Assembly: GCA_018222965.1 (NCBI GenBank)
Contig: JAAEZH010000019.1
Span: forward strand, 45,869 to 97,631
DNA from: Bacteroidota bacterium
GTDB taxonomy: Bacteria > Bacteroidota > Bacteroidia > Chitinophagales > Saprospiraceae
DNA length: 51,763 bases
Reading direction: 5' to 3'
Below, in pieces: positions 46,279-51,763 of the stretch. The notes beneath the pieces were generated by a model that made no database searches, was not told where the DNA came from, and was given only the letters and a program-made list of their open reading frames with translations. The position numbers were made by a program, and so were the translations under genes. Numbering within the stretch: position 1 is the stretch's first letter; every line of letters starts with the position of its first letter.

Positions 46279-46286
46279 TAATTTTG
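46279..46286 (+). promoter_or_regulatory. -7-like element before the small Cys-rich membrane protein gene
   Basis: TAATTTTG matches TAnnTTTG. A clear -33 partner is missing and the leader would be about 70 nt. Confidence 0.3.
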
Positions 46287-46362
46287 CGGTGCAAAAGAAT
46301 TTCCGCAAAAATAAACCAATATACCAGACCCCTTGTTTTAGAGGTAGATAAAGTTTGAAGTA

Positions 46363-46572
46363 ATGGACTATTTATATGTATTGTTAGTAATTTTTGGAGT
46401 GTTTGCCCTGTCATTCGCTATGATCAACATTCGTCAGATATTCACAGGCAACGAATTTCGAGGCACTTGTGCAACCAACAACCCGATGTTGAAAGACCAG
46501 GTTGGGGAATGCACTGTCTGTGGAAAATCGGCTGATGAAGCTTGTAAAATGCCAGAGCCCGGAAAGGCCTGA
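46363..46572 (+). CDS. Small Cys-rich membrane-anchored protein (possibly NqrM-like)
   Basis: 69 residues. One hydrophobic N-terminal span (YLYVLLVIFGVFALSFAMI) is followed by a short soluble tail with four Cys (RGTCATNN ... GECTVCGKSADEAC). The combination of one span and a CxxC plus two further Cys recalls the NqrM/DUF539 proteins that help deliver iron to Na+-NQR, but the sequence match I can make by eye is only of pattern. No nqr genes are in the window. It is isolated between convergent or divergent genes and is followed by a strong bidirectional terminator. Confidence 0.6.
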   Translation: MDYLYVLLVIFGVFALSFAMINIRQIFTGNEFRGTCATNNPMLKDQVGECTVCGKSADEACKMPEPGKA

Positions 46573-46601
46573 TTATTGATCATCCATAAACCTAAGAAAT
46601 T

Positions 46602-46637
46602 AAAAAGGGCTGTTCCGGTTTGGAACAGCCTTTTTTA
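46602..46637. terminator. Bidirectional terminator between the small Cys-rich protein and ribA
   Basis: AAAAAGGGCTGTTCC and GGAACAGCCTTTTTT form a long stem with a short loop and A/T tracts on both sides. Confidence 0.85.
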
Positions 46638-46670
46638 TTGGAGGTCATTTGTCTGAGCCGCCATTGGTCC

Positions 46671-47306
46671 TTAATCAAAAATATGCCCCATGAATTTTTT
46701 CTTGGCATCCAGGTAACTTTGATTTTCCTTCTTAGCCTGGATTACGAGTGGAATTCGACTTATCACCTTTACAGTGGAGTCTTCGACAGCATGTATTTTT
46801 TCCGGATTGTTGGTCAGCAGGTGAATCTCCCGGATTCCCAAATCCTCCATTATTTCTATCGCCAGGCCGTAAGCTCTCGCATCAACTTCAAAGCCCAAAT
46901 GGATATTTGCATCGAGGGTATTCATTCCCTGATCCTGCAGGTTATAGGCTTTTAATTTGTTTATCAATCCGATCCCTCTTCCCTCCTGGCGCAGGTATAC
47001 TAAAACACCTCCCTTCTTTGCAGCGATTTCCATGGATGCCACCAGTTGTTCGCCACAATCACAACGGTGGGAACCAAACAGGTCCCCGGTCATACATTCG
47101 CTATGAATGCGCAAATGAACTGGTTTGGAAGGATCAAAGTTTTTGTGAACAAGTGCCAGGTGCGGCATTTTATCCACAGGATCTTTTGAGTATGCGATCA
47201 TTTCAAACTCTCCCCAGGGAGTGGGAATCATTGCTTGTGCCTGCCTTTTCATATTTGAGGAGATCGCATTGGTTTCAAAATCTATTACCGGATTTCTCTT
47301 TATCAT
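46671..47306 (-). CDS. ribA: GTP cyclohydrolase II
   Basis: 211 residues, a stand-alone RibA (no DHBP synthase part). It opens GTP to the first riboflavin precursor. The zinc-binding motif CMTGDLFGSHRCDC, the active-site LRQEGRGIGL and LTNNPEKIHAVE are all present. The frame has a TTG at 47309 and an ATG at 47306; I took the ATG. A promoter-like pair lies at 47351-47378. No other rib gene is adjacent. Confidence 0.95.
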   Translation of the reverse strand: MIKRNPVIDFETNAISSNMKRQAQAMIPTPWGEFEMIAYSKDPVDKMPHLALVHKNFDPSKPVHLRIHSECMTGDLFGSHRCDCGEQLVASMEIAAKKGGVLVYLRQEGRGIGLINKLKAYNLQDQGMNTLDANIHLGFEVDARAYGLAIEIMEDLGIREIHLLTNNPEKIHAVEDSTVKVISRIPLVIQAKKENQSYLDAKKKFMGHIFD

Positions 47307-47350
47307 CAATACAGCCTGTGCTTAAAGTAACGGTTTGGCATTATTTGCAC

Positions 47351-47378
47351 AAAAGTAAACTAATTTTCAGGGCTCAAA
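47351..47378 (-). promoter_or_regulatory. Candidate ribA promoter
   Basis: On the minus strand TACTTTTG (47351-47358) is a full match to TAnnTTTG, with TTG at 47376-47378. The spacer of 17 bp is a little short for the consensus. The leader would be about 40 nt. No FMN riboswitch-like sequence is seen. Confidence 0.45.
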
Positions 47379-47510
47379 GTTTTCAGACAGGCATAATAAT
47401 GCTGGTTCGTTCGTTTTTGATACCCTTTTAAAAGGCAAACATTGAAACCCAGCTGGCTGTAATTCAAAAATGGGGGAGGCAGGATGGATAAGTTTAAGTA
47501 AGTTATAAAC

Positions 47511-47552
47511 GAGAAAAGGGATTAAGAGCCGAAGCTCATTAATCCCTTTCTC
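47511..47552 (-). terminator. UUCG-capped hairpin at the 3' end of the candidate RNA
   Basis: GAGAAAAGGGATTAAGAGC (47511-47529) and the arm at 47534-47552 form a nearly perfect 18-19 bp stem. On the minus strand the loop is C(UUCG)G. The following sequence is only moderately T-rich. Confidence 0.65.
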
Positions 47553-48370
47553 GGTGGATTTTTGGGCATACACCCTGATCTCCACTAATCAAGCTTGATA
47601 ACAACCCTTTTTCCGAGGAATTCCGGGTTGTCTGGACCCTTTCAGCAACAAGACTGGTCGATTTTGTTTCCAAAACCTGATCTTGCCTGCCTTGATCACA
47701 GCCAATTACCTGGAGGATATTACCTGTGATCGGATCCGGAGATCTGATCCTTCGCCAACCTGAAGGCTGGTTTTGGTCAGCTTCTCCTTTTGATCGCATT
47801 GAGAATTTTACCGGCGACCGGTGCTTCCAACAGATAAATCTGATTGAACAAATCCCGAGGGATTAATCCGGCAGGCTGAAGAGACTTGAATGCACAAATT
47901 CGTCTTCAGACGCGGTAAAACCCGGTCGGTTTCGGGGAGACCCCGATGCCTTCCGGCTTTCGTCTCCTAAGCAGTTAACCTAAGTTTACTACCCTTTTGA
48001 ATCATAGTCTTCTGATAAGGCAGAATGAAAACATTCTTTGCAGATAAATCTGCTTGCCTTTTCCAGACCTTAGACCTTGCGACCAATACCTGAGAATAAT
48101 CACAAACTCAGGCTCGCTATGTAACAATGCGGAGGGCACAGTACGGTTCACCTAAGTGGACCGTCCTGCGGTAGCACAGTCGAAGCGGACTTCGGCCGAT
48201 TCTCATGCCCAACCGCAGATAAAGGGAGGAATAAATTCCATCTTTACCGCTCAATAGCGATTTTCTTTTATTCTACAAATAAAGAATTTCAAAAAATAAA
48301 AAGTCATCATTTTGACTTATAACAGATCTTTATATCTGATTGCAATTCAAATCTAGTATAAAATTTTACG
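47511..48370 (-). ncRNA. Large structured non-coding RNA, class not recognised
   Basis: No credible protein frame occupies this stretch. On the minus strand it starts about 6 nt after a near-ideal promoter (48376-48405) and ends in a UUCG-capped hairpin (47511-47552). In between lie many stable inverted repeats: 48181-48194 (CGAAG/CTTCG, loop UCCG), 48143-48164 (ACGGT/ACCGT), 48089-48112 (CCTGAG/CTCAGG), 48022-48037 (AGAATG/CATTCT), 47933-47945 (CGGGG/CCCCG), 47876-47909 (CTGAAG/CTTCAG), 47694-47731 (GATCACAG/CTGTGATC) and 47660-47677 (loop GAAA). The word CAGATAAATCTG occurs at 48041-48052 and, nearly, at 47830-47842. The tetraloops are of UNCG/GNRA type only on the minus strand. I see none of the conserved blocks of RNase P RNA, tmRNA, 6S or SRP RNA. 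A weak hairpin with T run near 48285-48310 could terminate a shorter leader transcript. Confidence 0.55.
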
Positions 48371-48375
48371 CAGCG

Positions 48376-48405
48376 CAAATATACTTTTCAACAAAATATC
48401 CACAA
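48376..48405 (-). promoter_or_regulatory. Promoter of the candidate large RNA
   Basis: On the minus strand TTG (48403-48405), 19 bp, TATATTTG (48376-48383): both elements fit the Bacteroidota consensus exactly. It points into the gene-free spacer, away from any coding gene until the ribA gene more than 1 kb downstream. Confidence 0.75.
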
Positions 48406-48497
48406 GAGTTATACACAACTGTTAATTAGTTGCATACCAATGGCTTGCAGCACAGAATAGCTGTTTAAGTGCTCTGTATTAAAGGCACTTTTCCACA
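48396..48497 (+). other. Cluster of three DnaA-box-like sites
   Basis: TTATACACA at 48409-48417 matches TTATNCACA exactly. ATATCCACA at 48396-48404 and TTTTCCACA at 48489-48497 each have one mismatch. All are on the same strand, and the first two flank or overlap the -33 region of the RNA promoter. An AT-rich stretch (48240-48400) is adjacent. Confidence 0.4.
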
Positions 48498-48512
48498 CTT
48501 GAAAATCGGGGA

Positions 48513-49013
48513 TTAATCCTTAATTTGCTGATAATGACTGGGAAACGCCACGCTGGTGTAGTTGAAGTAGCGGCTGGAGGTTGTCATTGGCACTTTATAC
48601 AGGTTAATAAAGCTGGATAAAAAGCCTGCGAATTCCTCCTGATCGACATTACGAGACTGGGGTTTGAGATGAAAGGCGATGTGATCCACGGATCCATCTG
48701 TATCGAAAAAAACATGCAGCCAGGCATGAATTCCGTTGATATCATAATCTACAGTCTCAGCATAGGCTTCCAACTCCTGGATAAGACTCATCCATACGCT
48801 GAATGCCTTTTCCATGTCCAGTTCACAAACCTGTAACAGGGACTGCTGGTACTTTAGCATAAGTTCCTCATACTCAGCTTCATGCTCTCCCAGAACAAAT
48901 ACTCTGGGGAGATCATCCTGCAGGCTTGTTGCTGTAGAAGAAGCCTGAGCGAATAGGCCGTTAAACGCTAAAAAGAAGAGACTGGTAGAAAATATTAAGC
49001 GAATGCCGTACAT
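48513..49013 (-). CDS. Hypothetical secreted protein
   Basis: 166 residues with a signal peptide (YGIRLIFSTSLFFLAFNGLFAQ). The mature part is acidic, with a DGSVDHIAFHLKPQSRNVDQ segment and YFNYTSVAFPSHYQ near the end; this pattern recalls small uncharacterised exported proteins of Bacteroidota, but I cannot assign a family or function. The frame starts with a TTG at 49031; the ATG at 49013 makes the better signal peptide. It is followed by the promoter of the candidate large RNA on the same strand. Confidence 0.7.
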   Translation of the reverse strand: MYGIRLIFSTSLFFLAFNGLFAQASSTATSLQDDLPRVFVLGEHEAEYEELMLKYQQSLLQVCELDMEKAFSVWMSLIQELEAYAETVDYDINGIHAWLHVFFDTDGSVDHIAFHLKPQSRNVDQEEFAGFLSSFINLYKVPMTTSSRYFNYTSVAFPSHYQQIKD

Positions 49014-49092
49014 TTTATCGAATTTTGTCAAAAATAAAAAATCTCCGCGACCTTCCGAGATAATCGGTAAGTCTTAGGAGTGATCCTGAATT

Positions 49093-49689
49093 ATGGGAAT
49101 AGATATAATGTTTGTCATTTTTGGTGGAGCGGGTTTCTACTTTGGGTATACCCGGGGCATTATTCGTTCTATCTTTAACGTACTGGGGATCATTCTTGGT
49201 CTGGTAGCTACCTTTAAATTTACACCCTCTGTTACCAGGATACTGGAAGACAGCTTTGATTCTAACAGTCCGTTGATGTTTTTATCTGCTGCGCTCATTG
49301 TGGGTGCGATCGTTTTCTTTGCTTTGCGTTTTGTTGCAAAGACTATTGAAAATGTATTGGAATCCGTTAGTTTAAATTTCGTCAACCAAATTCTGGGTGG
49401 AGCCCTTACCGCTGCCATCACCATATTAGTGTTGAGTTTTTTGATCATGTTTGCCGACCGGTCCAACATCATTGAAGAAGAGACCAAGTCCACATCCGTA
49501 ACCTACGAGGTTGTTGAGGAATTCCCGACCTACTTTTTCAAGGTTTTTAAAATTGTAAAGCCAATCTTTCTCGACTTTTGGGATGCTACCGTTGATTTTC
49601 TCGACCGGGTAGAAGACATGGATGTTGAGCGCACCGAAGAAGAACCTAATATTTTCGACTACGATGAAATCGAAGAAGACCCTAACTAA
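49093..49689 (+). CDS. CvpA family membrane protein
   Basis: 198 residues with four membrane spans. The CvpA signature region is at the start (DIMFVIFGGAGFYFGYTRGI, IIRSIFNVLGIILGLVATF), with a third span VGAIVFFALRFVAKTIENV and a fourth in ALTAAITILVLSFLIMF, followed by an acidic soluble tail (EDMDVERTEEEPNIFDYDE). The family was named for colicin V production but is broadly linked to envelope stress. Its 3' end overlaps the start of the PabA/TrpG gene by 26 nt, suggesting translational coupling. Confidence 0.88.
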   Translation: MGIDIMFVIFGGAGFYFGYTRGIIRSIFNVLGIILGLVATFKFTPSVTRILEDSFDSNSPLMFLSAALIVGAIVFFALRFVAKTIENVLESVSLNFVNQILGGALTAAITILVLSFLIMFADRSNIIEEETKSTSVTYEVVEEFPTYFFKVFKIVKPIFLDFWDATVDFLDRVEDMDVERTEEEPNIFDYDEIEEDPN

Positions 49690-50254
49690 GCGCTTATTGC
49701 TCCTCGACAACTACGATTCATTTACCTACAATTTAAACGATTATCTGTTACAACTCGGTACCGAATGTAAGGTAGTTCGAAATGATGAATGGAAATTGTC
49801 TGATTTTGACAATTATCCCATGGATGGCCTTGTACTATCCCCCGGACCAAAGGCTCCTTCCGATGCCGGCTTGTTGATGGCTTTATTGGAAAAACAACAT
49901 CGTCAGGTTCCCATATTAGGTATTTGCCTCGGACATCAGGCTATTGGAGAACTATTTGGCGCCAAACTGGTTCGAGCACCGGAACCCATGCACGGCAAAA
50001 CGTCTATGGTTTGGCACGATGATCATCCGCTGTTTGAAGGTATATCTTCTCCTTTCCCGGTGATGCGTTATCATTCCCTGATTTTACAGGATTTTAAGGA
50101 AACACCCGTTCGGGAAATTGCCCATACTCAGGATGGCATTTCTATGGCCATTACGCATGACTTTCTTCCGATCACCGGTGTACAATTTCATCCTGAATCG
50201 ATTGGCACACCTTCCGGAAAACAGCTTCTTAAAAACTGGTTAAATCTCTATTAA
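49664..50254 (+). CDS. Anthranilate / aminodeoxychorismate synthase component II (glutamine amidotransferase)
   Basis: 196 residues, class I glutamine amidotransferase of the TrpG/PabA type. It hydrolyses glutamine to supply ammonia to component I. The catalytic triad is visible: Cys in GICLGHQAIGE, and His/Glu in VQFHPESIGTPSG. The start LLLLDNYDSFTYNLNDYL is diagnostic. I chose the ATG at 49664; the frame is open upstream inside cvpA. A component I gene and the rest of trp or pab are not in the window, so which of the two pathways it serves (or both) is undecided. Confidence 0.93.
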   Translation: MKSKKTLTKRLLLLDNYDSFTYNLNDYLLQLGTECKVVRNDEWKLSDFDNYPMDGLVLSPGPKAPSDAGLLMALLEKQHRQVPILGICLGHQAIGELFGAKLVRAPEPMHGKTSMVWHDDHPLFEGISSPFPVMRYHSLILQDFKETPVREIAHTQDGISMAITHDFLPITGVQFHPESIGTPSGKQLLKNWLNLY

Positions 50255-50287
50255 GGGTATATTCCTATCTTGGCCTAAAAGGGGGAT

Positions 50288-50965
50288 ATGAAAAGCCGTT
50301 TAACTGCCTATATTTTTGGAATTGTTGCATTGGTCCATCTCAGTAGCCTTTACTGGGGACTGGAAAATATAGCGGATGCCAGCAAACCTTTTCTATTAAT
50401 TAGTCTGGGTTTCCACTATTGGCTTTCAGCATCCTCCACGCGGAGGAAGAGAGAGTTCCTACTAAGTTTATTTGCCATTGCGTTTTCTTTTTTTGGGGAT
50501 GTACTGCTACTTCAACTAAAGTGGCAACCCGAGAAGGGCTACTTCTTCCTGTTGGGATTGGGAAGTTTCTTACTTGCACACGTCTTTTATATGCTGCGCT
50601 TCCGCGAAATGCAGGGCAGGCATTTACAAAAACAGCCCTGGCTAATTATTCCGGTATTGCTTTATCTTCTGGCTTTTCTCTGGTACTTATGGCCAGACAT
50701 TCCGGGTGATTTTCAAGTACCCGTTGGAGTATATGGGGTTGTTATTTCTCTTATGGCGCTTAGTGCGATTCACTATTCCGGAGGGCAATCTGCGTCTATC
50801 CGATTTAAGCTCATTGCAGGAGCTATATTGTTCATCCTTTCCGATAGCTTAATTGCTGTAGGAAAATTTAGTTTTCAGGCCGATTTTTCATCCTGGATCA
50901 TGCTAACCTACATTGCTGCCCAATGGATGATTATCCGGGGCATACTGGAAGCAGAAAGCGTTTAA
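50288..50965 (+). CDS. Lysoplasmalogenase (YhhN/TMEM86 family)
   Basis: 225 residues with about eight membrane spans. Family motifs are visible: FSFFGDVLLL, GLGSFLLAHVFYM, and near the end AGAILFILSDSLIAVGKF. The enzyme family hydrolyses the vinyl ether bond of lysoplasmalogens; bacterial members are mostly unstudied. It follows the PabA/TrpG gene by 33 nt and overlaps the convergent membrane-protein gene by 4 nt at their stop codons. Confidence 0.87.
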   Translation: MKSRLTAYIFGIVALVHLSSLYWGLENIADASKPFLLISLGFHYWLSASSTRRKREFLLSLFAIAFSFFGDVLLLQLKWQPEKGYFFLLGLGSFLLAHVFYMLRFREMQGRHLQKQPWLIIPVLLYLLAFLWYLWPDIPGDFQVPVGVYGVVISLMALSAIHYSGGQSASIRFKLIAGAILFILSDSLIAVGKFSFQADFSSWIMLTYIAAQWMIIRGILEAESV

Positions 50966-51432
50966 ATCGTCCCTTTATTCCTATACCGCCAAACGGATAT
51001 GATTAGACGGAAGAAAAACAGCACACAGGCAATTACAGATCCTACGCCAAAGAACATTAACTCTGAATGCACATAGCGCGTCAAAGGACCAATGCGCTCG
51101 TAGGACAAACTACCCACTACACTTTCCTGGCCCTTTTCATCGAGATAGGTTTGAAAATGATTTATTTCACTTATCAGATGGAATATGAATGGAATGAGCA
51201 AGATGATCAAAACCAGTTTTGCAATTTGCCGGGTTCCCAGGAAGGTATGTTTCAGCAGGAACACATATCTGCTCACGGTAATAAAGGTGACGATAAAGAG
51301 GATATTCATCCCATAGAAGGGATAATCGACTACTTCTCTCCAGATAGGGAAAAGGATTCCAAGACTTAGTATGATGGTCAACACCCACCAAACAAGTTCC
51401 ATTTGAATGCGAAGTGCTTGTTTGTTTGCCAT
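50962..51432 (-). CDS. Hypothetical four-span membrane protein
   Basis: 156 residues, with spans near 12-30 (LVWWVLTIILSLGILFPIW), 42-60 (MNILFIVTFITVSRYVFLL), 72-88 (LVLIILLIPFIFHLI) and 120-142 (LMFFGVGSVIACVLFFFRLII). The loop between the third and fourth is soluble and charged (FQTYLDEKGQESVVGSLSYE). No family recognised. Convergent with the lysoplasmalogenase gene. Confidence 0.65.
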   Translation of the reverse strand: MANKQALRIQMELVWWVLTIILSLGILFPIWREVVDYPFYGMNILFIVTFITVSRYVFLLKHTFLGTRQIAKLVLIILLIPFIFHLISEINHFQTYLDEKGQESVVGSLSYERIGPLTRYVHSELMFFGVGSVIACVLFFFRLIISVWRYRNKGTI

Positions 51433-51463
51433 GAATTTTCTCAGTTAGGTTGGCAAAGATAGG

Positions 51464-51655
51464 GGGAATCTGAGTTCTTAATTTCTAATTCTTAATTTTT
51501 AATGCGGAATTAGGAATGTAGAATGTGGCGTTGGTTTCTCGCAGGATACGCAGGTGGAGCAGATTGCGCTGCTTTTTTGTGTTACACAAAGAAAGGGAAT
51601 CTGAGTTCTTAATTTCTAATTATTAATTCTTAATGAGGAATTAAGAATGTAGAAT
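51464..51655. repeat. Direct repeat of 61 bp in the right-end spacer
   Basis: A 61-bp AT-rich segment at 51464-51524 recurs at 51595-51655 with about four substitutions, 131 bp apart. Both contain the word TTAATTTCTAATT and end in GAATGTAGAAT. Similar AT-rich words appear in other spacers (26210, 38110-38225, 39485, 44705-44810). Confidence 0.75.
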
Positions 51656-51726
51656 TAAGAATTTTGAGGTAGGATCCGCATTAAACGTATCAAACGCATA
51701 AAACGTAGTACGTATTAAAAAAGGAG

Positions 51727-51756
51727 AAGGCCGATCACGGATGTCCGTGTCGACCT
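51727..51756 (-). terminator. Terminator of a minus-strand gene beyond the right edge
   Basis: On the minus strand AAGG...CCTT arms enclose CACGGA/TCCGTG and are followed by a T run (51715-51722). The gene it ends lies outside the window. Confidence 0.55.
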
Positions 51757-51763
51757 TCATAAA

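Noticed and set aside
47539-47799. An 86-codon open frame on the minus strand inside the candidate RNA
   Set aside because: No signal, domain or codon pattern supports it, and it coincides with several stems of the RNA.
48141-48149. GTACGGTTC, a word typical of group II intron domain V
   Set aside because: The matching 5' half of domain V and the GAAA loop are missing around it, there is no reverse transcriptase, and the word is explained by the local ACGGT/ACCGT hairpin.
47511-48370. The structured RNA being RNase P RNA or tmRNA
   Set aside because: The GAGGAAAGTCC and ACAGAAA-type blocks of RNase P RNA and the tRNA-like ends and tag frame of tmRNA are absent on both strands.

Overview
This window looks like a chromosomal segment of a member of the Bacteroidota, most likely of the Saprospiria (Lewinella/Phaeodactylibacter-like) lineage. 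The evidence is three secreted proteins with type IX secretion (T9SS) C-terminal sorting domains, HYR/dockerin-type giant surface proteins, a DUF3667 protein, a Porin_10-type putative porin, a LytS/LytTR pair with a Reg_prop sensor, and promoters of the Bacteroidota type (TTG, 19-21 bp, TAnnTTTG). I see no phage, insertion sequence, tRNA, rRNA or CRISPR array. Most genes are housekeeping.

Layout. 1-3.1 kb (minus): a sensor kinase and its response regulator, the latter cut by the window edge. 3.3-6.0 kb (plus): a PKD/Cys-repeat T9SS cargo. 6.1-8.7 kb (minus): alaS. 8.7-9.5 kb: a non-coding spacer with a remarkable four-tier nested palindrome. 9.5-18.0 kb (plus): M23 peptidase, CapA-like protein, DUF3667 protein, gatB, then an ECF sigma factor, a TPR membrane protein and a porin. 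18-24 kb (minus): LOG-family protein, a sigma-54-type response regulator without an obvious DNA-binding domain, and the compact operon recR / glycosyltransferase fusion / M20 amidohydrolase. 24.2-26 kb (plus): pyruvate dehydrogenase E2 and a CoA-binding protein. 26.3-30.4 kb (minus): OmpA-family protein and the ruvX-def-gdh cluster. 30.4-35.1 kb (minus): a 1446-residue HYR/dockerin/T9SS protein behind another palindrome-rich spacer. 35.6-40.2 kb (minus): an ABC export operon (ATPase, two tandem paralogous permeases, HlyD/MacA adaptor). 40.5-46.6 kb: two lipoproteins, an NrtR-like Nudix regulator, a lamin-tail T9SS protein, threonine aldolase, bifunctional nuclease, MazG, and a small Cys-rich membrane protein. 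46.7-51.4 kb: ribA, a long gene-free spacer, an unknown secreted protein, CvpA, PabA/TrpG, a lysoplasmalogenase and an unknown membrane protein.

The most interesting item is the gene-free 1.2 kb between ribA and the secreted protein. It has a near-ideal Bacteroidota promoter on the minus strand, about 860 nt of densely self-complementary sequence with UUCG, UCCG and GAAA loops that make sense only on that strand, and a strong UUCG-capped hairpin at the end. I read it as a large structured non-coding RNA that I cannot match to RNase P RNA, tmRNA, 6S, SRP RNA or a group II intron. DnaA-box-like sites overlap its promoter. Second in interest is the nested palindrome at 8.8-9.1 kb, which shares its architecture (outer inverted repeat with hairpins on each arm) with a smaller element near 26.1 kb.

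Several short 5' leaders are predicted: the TAnnTTTG element lies only a few bases before the start codons of recR and ruvX, suggesting leaderless mRNAs. All functional calls come from reading motifs in the sequence; no database search was possible.
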